64,000 nt of DNA, from positions 4,218,501 through 4,282,500 of the forward strand of contig OY540822.1 in the NCBI GenBank assembly GCA_961205875.1. Direction: 5' to 3'. This DNA comes from Sialis fuliginosa (taxonomy: Eukaryota; Arthropoda; Insecta; Megaloptera; Sialidae). Positions 1 to 11,515 of the stretch are shown in pieces. Position numbers and translations under genes: made by a program. Below the pieces are notes generated by a model. It had not been told where the DNA came from. It saw only the letters and a program-made list of their open reading frames with translations, and searched no databases. Every line of letters begins with the position of its first letter. Positions within the stretch are counted from its first letter, which is position 1.

Positions 1-2280
1 CATGAAAATGGGGATACCTAAAAAATTAAAAAAGATTCGGCAGAACATCAGAAGAATGGAATTAAATGAATAGTTAACTGAACATGATTGGTACAACAAC
101 AAGTTATCATAATATACCGTTTCCGTGAACATAACCTCAAAAACCTAGGTAACTTAAGGTCAATTGCTCACTTTTTACTGTTTAAAGTACTCTGCTTCTC
201 GAAAAACTTGCAATAAGGGCTAATATCAGCAGAAAATAATTGTCTTTGGATCAAGCACTCAATATTGACTTTTTCCTTGACCTTAACCTCAATTTTCAGG
301 GTAATTTCCAAGTCAAATGCCCATTTTTTAGTGTCAAAAGAAAAATGCTTTTAGGTAAACATACAATAGATGTTTTCTTATTAACAAGAAGTTGTTGTTT
401 TTGTATCAAACACTTATTATTGCCCTTTTCCTGGAACCTAACCTCAATTGTTAAGGTTATTTCAAGGTTAGTCTTCCATTTTCAATGTTCAAAGCACTCT
501 GGTCTTAAAGAAACATTTAACAGAGGCTACTATCAGCAGAGAGTTGTCTTTGGATCAAGCACTCAATATTGACCTTTTTCTTGACCTTAACCTCAATTTT
601 CAGGGTAATTTCAAAGTCAAATGCCCATTTTTTAGTGTCAAAAGCAAAATGCTTTTAGGAAACCATACAATGCATGTTTTCTTATTAACAAGAAGTTATT
701 GTTTTTGTATCAAACACTTATTATTGCCCTTTTCCTGGAACCTAACCTCAATTGTTAAGGTTATTTCAAGGCCAGTCTTCCATTTTCAATGTTCAAAGCA
801 CTCTGGTCTTAGAGAAATATTTAACAGAGGCTACTATCAGCAGAGAGTTGTTGTCTTTGGATCAAGCACTCAATATTGACCTTTTCCTTGACCTTAACCT
901 CAATTTTCAGGATAATTTCGAAGTCAAATGCCCATTTTTTAGTGTCAAAAGCAAAACGCTTTTAGGAAAACATACTATGCATGTTTTCTTATTAACAAGA
1001 AATTATTGTTTTTGTATCACAAAAATCAACACTTATTATTGCCCTTTTCCTTGAACCTAACCTTAATCGTTAAGGTTATGTTAATATAAGTCTCCCATTT
1101 TTGATGTTCAAAGCATTCTGGTCTTAGGGAAACATTCAATAGAGGCTACTATCAGCAGTAGATTTTTGTCTTTGGATCAAGCTTTCATCGTTGTCCATTT
1201 CCTTGACCTTAACCTCAATTTTCAAAGTAATTTCAAAATCAAATGCCCACTTTTTAGTATCTAAAGCGAAACACGTTGAGGAAAACATGCAACGAAGGTA
1301 ATTGTATATTTTCCTATTAGCATCAAGTTATTGTTTTTGTATCAATCACTTATTACTGACCTTTTTCTGGAATCTAACCTCAATCGTTAAGGTTATTTAA
1401 TGAAAGCTTGATCCAAAGACAAAAATCTTTTGCTGATAGTAGCCTCTATTGAATGTTTCCCTAAGACCAGAATGCTTTGAACATTAAAAATGGGAGACTA
1501 ATATTGACATAACCTTAACGTTTGAGGTTAAGTTCAAGGAAAAGGGCAATAATAACTGTTGATTTTTGTGATACAAAAACAATAACTTCTTGTTAATAAG
1601 AAAACATGCATTGTATGTTTTCCTAAAAGCATTTTGCTTTTGACACTAAAAAATGGGCATTTGACTTCGAAATTACCCTGAAAATTGAGGTTAAGGTCAA
1701 GAAAAAGGTCAATATTGAGTGCTTGATCCAAAGACAACTCTCTGCTGATAGTAGCCTCTGTTAAATGTTTCTCTAAGACCAGAGTGCTTTGAACATTGAA
1801 AATGGAAGACTAACCTTGAAATAACCTTAACAATTGAGGTTAGGCTCCAGGAAAAGGGCAATAATAAGTGTTTGATACAAAAACAACAACTTCTTGTTAA
1901 TAAGAAAACATCTATTGTATGTTTTCCTAAAAGCATTTTTCTTTTGACACTAAAAAATGGGCATTTGACTTTGAAATTACCCTGAAAATTGAGGTTAAGG
2001 TCAAGGAAAAAGTCAATATTGAGTGCTTGATCCAAAGACAATTATTTTCTGCTGATATTAGCCCTTATTGCAAGTTTTTCGAGAAGCAGAGTACTTTAAA
2101 CAGTAAAAAGTGAGCAATTGACCTTAAGTTACCTAGGTTTTTGAGGTTATGTTCACGGAAACGGTATATTATGATAACTTGTTGTTGTACCAATCATGTT
2201 CAGTTAACTATTCATTTAATTCCATTCTTCTGATGTTCTGCCGAATCTTTTTTAATTTTTTAGGTATCCCCATTTTCATG
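1..2280. mobile_element. Fold-back (long inverted repeat) element with internal tandem repeats
   Basis: The first ~240 bases are the reverse complement of bases 2041-2280; the outermost pairing is CATGAAAATGGGG with CCCCATTTTCATG. Each arm is made of ~305-base tandem units rich in TTAACCTCAA and TTAAGGTTA. The left arm holds about one unit more than the right, and an unpaired centre lies near 1190-1408. Short open frames inside the units repeat the same peptide in both arms and are repeat artefacts, not genes. The left end coincides with the window edge, so the true end and any target duplication cannot be seen. The architecture resembles FB-type elements of insects. No transposase is encoded. 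Confidence 0.85.
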
Positions 2281-2566
2281 TCATTTTTTGGTCAATCGGT
2301 TCGAACCTAAGATCATCTCGAATTTCATTGAAAATTTTTTTGTGACTTCTTCACACCCTATACTAACTTTTGTAGGGGCGCCGCAATTTAAATTCGCTTG
2401 TGCAAATTTTATAAAAATTCGAATGTATAACAAAAAATTTTTCGCTCCACTCTAATATACATATATAATAAACATTATAGTGACGTTAATATAATAAATA
2501 ATAACAATATTAATAATAATATATATACACATAAAAAAATTAAGAAATTTTCTATTCAACTACAGT
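2281..2566. other. AT-rich non-coding stretch
   Basis: No coding signal or repeat end is recognised here. It is flanking DNA of the fold-back element and the leader of the next gene, ending in simple AT runs. Confidence 0.5.
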
Positions 2567-3053
2567 ATGGAATCAGTGATAGAAAAATTGAAAACAGCCA
2601 TTGCTCGTAACGACTACACAACGATTCAACATATTATAGATAACCAACAACAACAAATAATCGATGACAGTTTTCTATTGGATTGTATTCAGTGGGATAA
2701 CCCAAAAAAATTTTGTGTCAGTATTTACGTCGTTGAAATTGGAAGATTCAAAACAACTTTTGAAAATATTAGACAAGTGTTTCGATTTTGCTGTTAACTA
2801 CAAGCGACCTGAATTATTAGAAACTATTTTCGAGATAGCTGAAATGAATAACGTTGAATTATCCTTCGATCCTCTAGGAAAAGATAAACCTCTGTGTGAT
2901 TGGTTATTACATAATATTGAAAACAGTGTGCATTACAACAGAGACTGTGTTTGTAAATATAAAAAAGACCCAGGATTTTGTCCATATAACGATGTTAAGG
3001 ATTATTTAAATGTTTACCAATTAATAAAATCAAAATATAACATGAAGTTTTAA
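2567..3053 (+). pseudogene. Small unrecognised gene, frameshifted; helical repeat-like protein
   Basis: An ATG at 2567 opens a frame beginning MESVIEKLKTAIARNDYTTI. It goes out of frame near a run of seven A at about 2704-2710, and the protein-like reading continues in the next frame to 3053, ending KSKYNMKF. Together this is about 160 codons. The text is rich in leucine- and asparagine-containing amphipathic helices, and the start (helix, NDYTTIQHII) is loosely like an ankyrin or other solenoid helix pair, but no family is recognised. The C-terminal part has two close cysteines (CVCKY). Neighbours are transposon remnants, so it may be cargo, an orphan gene or a captured gene. A one-base indel in the homopolymer, or a sequencing error there, would explain the break. 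Confidence 0.4.
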
Positions 3054-3770
3054 AATCTTTGAATAATAATTGATTTATGTCTTATATTGTGTTGCATTTG
3101 TTATTTTATATTTGTTTTTAGTATAATAATGACATATATGTATATATTTTTCTTGTATTTTCGTTATTTTAAAGTTAAATATTGTTCAGTGCATCGCATG
3201 TTTTGTGATAGAAATATACTATCATATATTAAATTTTTAATTGTTCATATCATTGTTCAGTGTATTTTTCAATTTAGTTGTTTAAGTAGTTTTTAAGTTA
3301 TTGTTTAATTTAACTGTTTAAGTGATTTTGAGTTATTGTTTAGTTACATTCTATATATTTAATTAATCTATGTTCTGTGTATGTACATATATATATTATG
3401 AATTATTATTAACTTCTATATTTTAATTTAATTGTTTACAGATTTTTGAGTAATTGTTTATATTTATATAAATTAATAAATAATATATTATATTCTCAGA
3501 TTTTTTATAGAAATACCTATTCTTTCTTATTTTCCAGATTTGTTGTAACAGACATAAATATTCACATCAATGCAAAGTTAATATTATTAACAATAAAAAT
3601 TGTAACAAATATAAATATTCACAACAATAAAAAAAAATGTATTGTTATTATTATTAACATGTAGTAGTAGAATTATTAGTATTCAGAAAAACATGATGCA
3701 TTGTTATTATTGATAACAACAACAACAATAGCATCAGATTTCCGGGATCCGCCCCCCTCCACTTTTTATA
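3054..3770. other. AT-rich non-coding stretch
   Basis: Dominated by T- and A-runs. The short open frames here have the composition of AT-rich noise. Nothing recognisable. Confidence 0.5.
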
Positions 3771-3850
3771 ATGACACCTGCAAAGGTCATTGACCTAAGA
3801 GAGTCACACCTGCAAAGTCAAGGTCATTGACATTAAGGTCAAGGTCACGA
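3771..3850. promoter_or_regulatory. Cluster of AGGTCA-type hexamers
   Basis: At least five copies of AGGTCA or its complement TGACCT occur in about 80 bases, including AAGGTCATTGACCT and AAGGTCAAGGTCACGACC. AGGTCA is the half-site of many nuclear receptors. Here it may simply be a degenerate satellite next to the retroelement fragment. Confidence 0.3.
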
Positions 3851-3862
3851 CCCGCCCATCGA

Positions 3863-4317
3863 ATCTTCCTACTATTGCTAGACAATATTCTTGAAGAATA
3901 CCGGGAGGAAGTTACTGATAAAATAGGGAAGACGACAGGCTATTCGTATAAGATTCGTTTAAGTGATGATATACCGGTTCGCTGCCCGCCTTTTCTTCTT
4001 ACACCACCGAAAGCAGCGGAAATGCGAGAACACATTCAGTTACTGCTCGATAATGATATTATAGAACCGTCGCAGAGTCCTTACGGATCTCCTGCGTTTC
4101 TCATTAACAAAATTAATGGTAAGAAAAGGCTTTGCGTCGATTATCGTCTCTTAAACAAAAAAATCATATACGACTCGTTTCCGTCACCCTCTCTAGAGCA
4201 CGCATTTCAAATTTTGCGCTGAGCTAGAGTTTTTTCGACTATAGACCTAAATTCCGCGTTTTACCAAATTTCGTTGTCGGAAGACTCTAAAGGCATTACT
4301 ACGTTTTTGGTCCCGCA
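3863..4317 (+). pseudogene. Ty3/gypsy reverse transcriptase, N-terminal fragment
   Basis: The reading contains classic gypsy reverse transcriptase blocks: a run ending DIPVRCPPFLLTPP, then EMREHIQLLLDNDIIEPSQS, YGSPAFLINKINGKKRLCVD, and after an in-frame TGA at about 4220, ARVFSTIDLNSAFYQISL with the motif-A aspartate. It stops near 4317 in the middle of the palm domain, where unrelated sequence begins. Start, LTRs, the YxDD motif and RNase H are absent. An RNase H piece of the same general type lies at 39.8-40.3 kb, but the two need not come from one copy. Confidence 0.85.
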
Positions 4318-4323
4318 ATGCTC

Positions 4324-4336
4324 ATTAGGGTGTCCC
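4324..4336. repeat. Possible 5' terminal repeat of family A element
   Basis: The 13-mer ATTAGGGTGTCCC sits where the gypsy fragment stops and about 450 bases before the family A gene. Its exact reverse complement lies at 57590-57602, about 290 bases after the family B gene. A T-run follows inward in both cases. This suggests terminal inverted repeats of related DNA transposons. Confidence 0.35.
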
Positions 4337-4716
4337 GAAAATTTTTTTTTTGTTTTCCTTAACGCAAGACCTCTTGAAATTTGCGTAATTGATCGTAGAT
4401 TACCAAAATAATTTTAAAAATAAAATAAAACTGTATCTTTAGGGCTCTACCGATCTTCACAGTTTTGAAAACTTGTCATTTTTATGGTAATATTTCGCTA
4501 TCCTTAATTTCGGCTCCTGAACTAAATATAAAAAAAATATTTACTTTTGTTCTATTTAGGTGTAATACATACACGATGTTTCGATTTGCATGCAACAACA
4601 CGTTACCAGCGACTTTGAATTTGTTAGGTTTCAACCTGCAAATTCCCTCAAGTTTTAACTTGTTTCGAGGACTTGACTCGCGAGTGTTTTCTTCGTAGCC
4701 AAAGTAATTTTTATGC

Positions 4717-4724
4717 TATAAAAG
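4717..4724 (+). promoter_or_regulatory. TATA box of the family A gene
   Basis: TATAAAAG lies 52 bases before the ATG at 4776, a usual insect core-promoter spacing. It suggests this copy still has its own promoter and original 5' end rather than being a processed copy. Confidence 0.45.
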
Positions 4725-4775
4725 TACAGTTTCGATTGTTACAGTGTTAAAAGCGGATTTTGTGATTTTTAAATA

Positions 4776-6864
4776 ATGAATTCGAGGCGTAGTGAGACTA
4801 CTTGTGGTATATTGGGACCATACAAAGAACTTGACGATCGGCAGCTACCAATTATAAGGGACGTCATTAAATTTATTTTATTTGTCAAGAACGAACTGAA
4901 ATTGAAGTATAATGGCAAAGATCCATCCAATTCAGATATATATGCGATTGTTTATGATAAGATCAACAATATTTGGACCAAAGCTTCGATTCCAATCGTA
5001 ACTAAGGAACGAGTTATTCAATTACTGAAATCCTATTTTGAAAAGTACCTAAATTTGAAAAGATACCCCAAAATCAAACGAAAAACAAACTGAAGTGTTT
5101 TTTGGAGTCATCTGAAAAGCTTTTCGACGTTGCTGCTTGTAAATGCACTTAATTTGAATCTTGTTCGTGTTTAAAACCTAAGAAAGTTCCCATCAATGAG
5201 AGGAGTTTTTTGTTGGATCAAAGAAATGATAGGAAAATGGTTATAAGCGGTGTTGATAAGAAAGAAACGGCTAGATTAATGAAACGACAGCAGAGACAAG
5301 TTGAAGAGTCGATAAGGGCAGCAAAAAAGTCGTGTTCTACACAAGAAACCGATTCTGTCTCAGCAAATTGTGATGAAGATTCGGTGCGTGAATCTTTCCC
5401 AGAAACGTTTCTGATAACAGAGGGATCACCGACAAACACGCCCTTGAGACACCATCGACTTCAACGGCGAATCGGAATACATTGCCATTGCCAACAGTCG
5501 GCTTGGTTTCTATCGACGATATAACTCTGGTTATTGATAAAAACAAGATCCATAGAGCTGTATCTAAAGCCCGGGCAGAAGCTTCAAAAGATATTGGAGG
5601 TATTGTTATAAAAAGCATTTACTTTGATGGACGAAAAGACAAAACTCTGATAAATGAGAAAATAGGGGATCGTTACCATCGTAAAGAAGTTTCAGAAGAG
5701 CACATCTCAATTTTAGCAGAACCTGGATCTATTTATTTGGGACACACAACGCCAAGTCGCGGCACTGCAAAGGGAATTCTTACTTCGATCACAACTTTAT
5801 TGGTCAAGGTTGGAATTTAGATGACGTGATTTGCGTTGGATGTGACGGAACTGCAACTAACACCGGTTGGAAGGGTGGCGTGATTCAATATTTAGAGGAG
5901 TATTTGGAGAGACCGTTGCAATGGTGTGTTTGTATGCTTCATGCCAATGAGTTACCCCTTCGTCATTTATTCTTGACCTTAGATGGTTGCACTTCGGGTC
6001 CTAAAGAATATTCCGGACCTATTGGCAAACAATTAGCTGGTTGCGAAAATAAAACCACGGTATCTTTTTGTGCGGTGGCTGGTAATTTGTCTGACTTGCC
6101 GAAAAATGTGGTCGATGAACTAAGTACGGATCAAAAATATCTTTATGAGATATGTCAAGCTGTATCAATTGGTTTCTGTACTCCTGAGCTGGCAAATCGT
6201 CAACCTGGAAAAATGGTGCACTCAAGATGGCTTACTTCTGCTAATCGTTTACTCAGACTTTACGTAAGTACTCTTAATCCATCAGAAAATTTGCAATTGC
6301 TTGTCAACTACGTGGTTAAAGTATACGCTCCGATTTGGTTCCTAATCAAGCAAAAGACGTATTTTAAAGACGGAGCCAAACATATTTTTCAACTGATTAT
6401 GTACTCTCGATTTTTACCCGAAAATCTGAGATCTATTGTGGATTCTGTTATCGAAAGAAATGCTTTTTTTGCGCACCCAGAAAACCTACTTGTCAGTATG
6501 TTGTTTGATGATAGAGACCACATTCGGGAGCTGGCATTACAAAAAATAATAAAAGCTAGAGAAGCTAAAAGTAGCACTAAACGTAGGGTATTTAAACCAC
6601 CGAAAATTAACTTCTCTGTTAAGAGATTACACCGAAATTATTGTGTGGCACGAGTATCAGGTTACAACACCGCCAGTTCTTCGACATATTTCTAATGAGA
6701 ACCTTCAAATCATGGCAAAAAATAAAAGCTTGGAAATTGTTGACTTTTCTTGTCACACACAATCTGTGGAAAGATGTGTTAAACTGGTAACAGAGGCCTC
6801 ACAAAGTGTAACTGACGGTACTTCTAGAGATGGCTTTATTAGAACCGATATAAAAACTATATAG
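4776..6864 (+). pseudogene. Family A: uncharacterised transposase-like gene with NTG and CxxH motifs
   Basis: One decayed gene of about 690 codons spread over several frames. In order: N-terminus MNSRRSETTCGILGPYKE (4776-5093); a break and stops near 5097-5210; a basic, serine-rich stretch and the IDDITLVIDK region (5215-5820); then the core (5800-6630) with CDGTATNTGWKGG, CVCMLHANELPLRHL and HSRWLTSANRLLRLYVS. It ends with DFSCHTQSVERCVKLVTEAS and RDGFIR. Frameshifts fall near 5440, 5795 and 6625. I recognise the family as common, unnamed repeated proteins of arthropod genomes. The D...C-x2-H...RW order resembles the RNase-H fold of hAT transposases; that link is inference. Family B at 56.75 kb shares the core motif. 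Confidence 0.7.
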
Positions 6865-6870
6865 AACGAT

Positions 6871-7383
6871 ATGACAGACATCAAGAAAAATATCGAACAA
6901 CTAACAGGAAGATTAGAGAAGTTGGAAGGAGAACACGACAAAATATGGGAAATAGTAGAAATTCAAAAGCAAAAAATAGAAATCTGGAAATTTTTGCAAG
7001 AAGAAATAATATAAATGGTATCCCAGAAGAACCAAGAGAAACCCCACAAAATTTAGAGGATACCACTGTCAATATGTTCAAAAACAAACTGGATGTCGAT
7101 ATCTCGAAAGAATTTCTTAACGAAGTAAGAAGAATTGGGTTCAAAGAGCCACATGGAAGTCATAGACCTATTCTAGTAAGCTGCATAACATCAAATCTGA
7201 AGAAAGTAATAATGACTCAAAGAACAAAACTAAAAGGCACGGGAATATACTTAAACAACCATTTGACACAACTTCAAAATGACGAAAGAAAAGAGCTGGT
7301 ACGGTTGTGTAAGAACATGGACTTGAGCCAAAAATAACAAATGGAAAAATATGGGTAAATGGCAAAATCTGGACAACAGAATA
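6871..7383 (+). pseudogene. LINE ORF1 fragment (coiled coil plus RRM-like region)
   Basis: An ATG at 6871 starts a coiled-coil reading (MTDIKKNIEQLTGRLEKLEG). It shifts frame near 6970 into ARRNNINGIPEEPRETPQN, then EFLNEVRRIGF and RPILVSCITS, and shifts again near 7330 to a final NGKIWVNGKIW. This order is that of L1-type ORF1 proteins, which bind the element's RNA: coil, the NNI.I.GIPE motif, RIG, RPI. No endonuclease or reverse transcriptase follows, so this is a truncated copy placed directly behind the family A gene. Confidence 0.7.
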
Positions 7384-7416
7384 AATAATACATTATCGAT
7401 AATTCGTAATATTTTA

Positions 7417-7455
7417 AGAGTCCCTCGAGTTTCGAATTAACGAGAGTCGACTGTA
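7417..7455. repeat. One end of a pogo-like element
   Basis: Read on the minus strand this is TA-CAGTCGACTCTCGTTAA followed by TTCGAAACTCGAGGGA, the style of a pogo/Tigger terminal repeat with a TA target. The partner end was not found in the window. Confidence 0.35.
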
Positions 7456-7522
7456 ATTGTTTACGCAGGTAAGGCAGAAAAGATATTTTAGATTTTGTTT
7501 AATTTAACCCGTAAGTACTACG

Positions 7523-7682
7523 GATGGGTCAGAGTGACCCATCTGATATTTGTTTTCATTCGCATTCTAATATAATTTAGTAGTGGGAGTTAACCTTCTA
7601 GCTATTCCATTATTTTCTCGTGCATTTTTCAGTGAGAGGTTCTTATTTTGCTGCAGAGTGCATTTCGGGTCAAAGTGACCCG
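7523..7682. promoter_or_regulatory. Two subterminal palindromes of the piggyBac element
   Basis: GATGGGTCA-GAG-TGACCCATC (7523-7543) and CGGGTCA-AAG-TGACCCG (7666-7682) are near-identical dyads inside the left end. Such paired sites are typical of transposase-binding or promoter elements. A binding role is inferred. Confidence 0.5.
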
Positions 7683-7818
7683 TCTATAGCAAATACGTTC
7701 TTGCAACATACATGGTAAGTTATTTTCAAATATCATACTTATTTTATACTGATTAAAATAATTATAAGGTTTATATAAAAAATATATAGTTACTTATTTT
7801 AATTATTTTTATAGCATA

Positions 7819-9365
7819 ATGAATAATCTTTCTGACGAACAAATTGCTGAGATAATCAACGGTGAAGACTTTTGGGAAGATACGGAATCGGATATTTATC
7901 AAAATGTAGTTACAGTCGATGATAAAGCTAATGCTTTAATGATAATAACAGAAGAAGCCGATAAAAGTGACGAAGAAGATGATATAGAAATATTTAGTGA
8001 ACACGAAACAAATAGTGAATATTCTATTTCCAATGATGATAGTGATGATGGTGAAAATATACGCAGTAAAACGAAATCACAGAGAGCATGGTATGGAAAA
8101 GATGGTACAAAATGGGCAAAAGATCCACCCAATAAAAGTAAAGTAAGACGGGAAAATATAGTAACTTCCAAGGCAGGCAATATAGGGCCTGCTCTAGCAA
8201 CTCCACCAGAAAATCCACTATTCACATGGTTACTATTGATAACTGAAGATATGCTTCAGAAGATAGTGAACTGCACAAACCAAAAAATTGAAAGTATGGG
8301 TATGAAATATAAGCAGCTTAAACGGCGCACGCAATCGCGTACTTTATTCACTCCCTCTTTCATTCATAAAACTAGTATCAAAGAACTGAAAGCATTCATT
8401 GGTCTGCTCTATTTACAGGCAATATTTAAATCGAACCATGAAGATCTTCGTTCAATGTGGTGTACTGACGGTACGGGAAGGGATATATTTCGGTGCACAA
8501 TGTCATTATCACGTTTTTCCTTTTTGCTTAGTTGCTTGCGATTTGATGATGAAACAACTAGAAAAGATAGAGTTACTGTTAATAAATTGGCACCTATATC
8601 TGAAATTTTTGATTTGTTTGTTGCTAATTGCAAAGAAAACTATGTACCTGGAGAATATTTAACCGTTGATGAAATGCTCGTTCCGTTTAGAGGAAGATGT
8701 GGTTTCCGATGTATATTCCTAACAAACTTGCTAAGTATGGGATTAAAATGCAGGTTTTAGCTGATTCCAAGTCACATTACATGTGTAATGCAGAAGTTTA
8801 TACTGGTGCGCAACCCTTACGTCCATCTAAAATTTTAGTGCCAAATCTAACCCAAGTTGTAATACGTCTGGTTGAGTATTTGCCAGTAAATTCCAATAGG
8901 AACATAATATCTGATAATTGGTACTCTGCCATTGAAACAGTAAATGAATTACGGAAAAGAAACGTTACGTATGTTGGCACACTAAGAACGAATAAGAGGT
9001 CAATTCCACCAGAATTTCAAGCACACCGGAAACGTGAGATTTCATCATCAATATTTGGATTTCAAAATAGAATAACTTTGGTTTCCCATGTACCAAAACG
9101 GGGAAAATCACTAATTTTGATATCCAGTATGCACCACACTAATACTGTGAATAAAAATACAAAAAACCTGATATCATACATTTATATAATGATACTAAAT
9201 CAGGTGTGGATGCACTCGATGAAAAATGTGCTGTATATTCAACTTCTCGCAGAATCAGACGTTGACCGATGGCTTTATTTCATTGTATATTGAATATTGC
9301 TGGTTTTAACAGTCAAGTTATATATGAATCCTCGCCATTGGGAATGAAAAGGTCTAGGTATTCTT
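7819..9365 (+). pseudogene. piggyBac transposase (DDE_Tnp_1_7), frameshifted
   Basis: The ATG at 7819 follows the AT-rich leader of the element. The first frame has an acidic N-terminus and AFIGLLYLQAIFKSN, MWCTDGTGRDIF, then LTVDEMLVPFRGR with the first catalytic aspartate near residue 284. It shifts frame near 8695 into PNKLAKYGIKMQVLADSKS and ISDNWYSAIETVNELRKRN (second aspartate). It shifts again near 9160 into KSGVDALDEKCAVYSTSRR (third aspartate), where a TGA replaces the usual tryptophan, and ends around FIKEVGFTHM. No cysteine-rich C-terminal domain is seen. The protein would cut and paste DNA at TTAA. Two frameshifts and a nonsense change make it inactive. Confidence 0.9.
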
Positions 9366-9439
9366 TCATAAAAGAAGTGGGATTTACCCATATGTAGTAC
9401 TTGCGTTTTATTTATGTGTCCGTAGTAGTTGCGGGTTAA

Positions 9440-10695
9440 GTTTAGTCCGCTAGATGGCGTTTATCGTTGGTAGGTTTACATATGTGTGAAAACCCATTAA
9501 TACCGTTTTGAATATCGACAAAGCATAGTGTTAATCTTTTTATTATCGCTGTCATGGATTTGGTATCTCGCAAGTAATTATTTTTGCTTGTCGACAAAGT
9601 ACAGTATTAGTCCTCATTATTAATATTGTCATCGATTTAAAAAAGATAACTCAGTTTATTTAACCCACCGCTACGTTGAAAATAGGGTTAGTTTTTAGCC
9701 ACGTGTTTGTAGTGTAGTTTTGGGTCTCTCTACAATATTTAGAGAGACGGAAATAGTTACAAATATCTGTTGTGTTTAAATATTAGAATATATTTCGTTT
9801 ATTATATGTAGTTAAGTGTATTTCGTTTATAACATACAGTGTGTGAATAAAGCAATTGTGGGAGGGAGCTTTTCGTTACATTTTCCCCGTATCCTTATGC
9901 AGTTGCAGAAAGGACACCACGGAGAAATAAAGGTACGTGTTGATGAAATTTTTAGAGGTACCAATATATGTATATTTATTTTCGTACAGTCCATTTTTAA
10001 AAGTATGTATGTTTTGGTATGCACCGCCGAAACAAGAACGATGGACAAAATAGCAATGAAATTAAGAAATAAAACAAACGTTACTGAATCTACAGCAAGT
10101 ACAAGCAAAGCAAAATACATCACCAACACACCTACAACACCGATGGAGCGTTTTTTACGTCCGAGACTGAATTCTACGAAGAAAAATTAACATCTCTATC
10201 AAAATATTAAATATTTTAACTTTAATATGTTTTGTATCATACATCTAAATATTCATATAATCTTGTAATAGTACAATGCATGAATTATAATAAAGTAAAA
10301 AAAAACAGCGCTTCCTCGATATATAAGATTTTCTCGCATATATTTAGAAATATAAATGTATTATATAGATGATTTATATATTTATTGCCTATAAAAGAAC
10401 TATGTAGGCTTAAAAAATGACAAATATTTTTACTATACAGAAAATTAAATTTATATATTGGCATATTATAATTGATTAGAATTATAATATACTAGTTATT
10501 TTAAAATCTATAGCGTGTAAAATTATTTAGTTTGTTATTGCTGTTGGCATTTTCTGAAAAACATAAAAATGGGAAACAGTACATAATTTGTTTTTAATAT
10601 TCAAATAGATCATTTTTTTATACCTACTGTAGTTTTATTTGTAATTATTGTATTATACTATGTATATCATAAATTTATTTAAGTTTTTTCTTATA
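9440..10695. other. Non-coding, with one weak possible exon
   Basis: Mostly AT-rich. The open frame at 9816-10190 contains a possible donor (AAAG|GTACGTG near 9930) and a serine/threonine-rich tail ending RFLRPRLNSTKKN before a stop, but no family is recognised. It is followed by AT-rich DNA and a short A-run near 10297. It could be an exon of an unknown gene or chance. Confidence 0.3.
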
Positions 10696-10702
10696 TTTCC
10701 AG

Positions 10703-11515
10703 AAACAGTTCAATATATCATCTACATCAATTTCATCTACCTCGTCGGTTTCCTCTTCATCACCAATTTCACCTGCATCGCCAATTTCTCCTGCATTGCC
10801 AATTTCACCTACATCACCAATTTCACCTGCATCGATGTCATCAGTTGAATCAGTGCCATTGGTTGAATCTGTGTCATCAATCGAATCTATGCCATCAGTC
10901 GAATCTGGATCATCAGATAATGAAAATGATAGAATTCCCAAACGACCTAGAGTATTCAGGGAAAGAAATGATCCAATGGTTTTGTATGATGAAGAAGAAT
11001 TTAAAAGACGATTCCGATTTTCAAAAACAAGTGCAATTCAAATATAAGAACTAATAAGGCATAATATTGAACCACTAACGCACATGAATCAGTCAATTTC
11101 AGCAATGAACCAGTTCTTATTGACATTAAGATTTTATGCCACTGGATCTTTCCAAACTGTTTTAGACCATTTTAATATAAGCAGATCTACTGCAGGTAGA
11201 ATTATTCATAAAGTAACTCATCATCTAGCATTACTGAGAGATGAGTATATAAATATGCCAAATACGGCGGAAGATTTGAATAATATCTGCACAGAGTTCT
11301 TTAATATATCTGGTTTCCCTAACGTTTGTGGTGCAGTGGATTGCACGCATATAAAAATTCAATCTCCAGGTGGAGAAAATGCAGACATTTAGAAATAGAA
11401 AAGGTTTCTTTTCATTGAATGTGCAGGCAATATGCGATGCAAAAATGAGAATAATGGATGTAGTAGCACGTTGGCCTGGGTCTACTATTTGATGCTTCAT
11501 TTGTACGAGCTAGAT
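10703..11515 (+). pseudogene. PIF/Harbinger transposase (HARBI1-like), broken
   Basis: Behind a good 3' splice site (TTTCCAG at 10696-10702) runs a serine/proline repeat, then RPRVFRERNDPMVLYDEEEF, a premature TAA at 11045, and in the same frame MNQFLLTLRFYATGSFQ, NISRSTAGRIIHKVTHH and [20 protein letters not shown]. These are the helix-turn-helix and first-aspartate blocks of the HARBI1-like DDE nuclease. A one-base loss near 11388 shifts to [20 protein letters not shown] and [10 protein letters not shown]. The following HD motif usual for the family is missing, leaving [10 protein letters not shown]. The element is inactive. The second Harbinger protein is not clearly present. Confidence 0.88.

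Larger units (their letters stand above)
7508..9435 (+). mobile_element. piggyBac element, both ends present
   Basis: TTAA at 7504-7507 and again at 9436-9439 flank ends CCCGTAAGTACTACGG and CCGTAGTAGTTGCGGG, which are inverted repeats of each other with two mismatches. TTAA targets and CCC-starting ends are diagnostic of piggyBac. The 1928-base element contains a decayed transposase gene and subterminal palindromes, so it was inserted as a complete unit and then mutated. Confidence 0.92.

Noticed and set aside
240-2041. Repeated ~110-codon open frames starting with the same SLDQALNI peptide on both strands
   Set aside because: They are translations of the 305-bp tandem units, appear in both arms of the inverted repeat, and start at TTG codons; no protein family is suggested.
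10675-10941. Minus-strand aspartate/glycine-repeat frame
   Set aside because: It is the complement of the serine/proline repeat at the start of the Harbinger gene.
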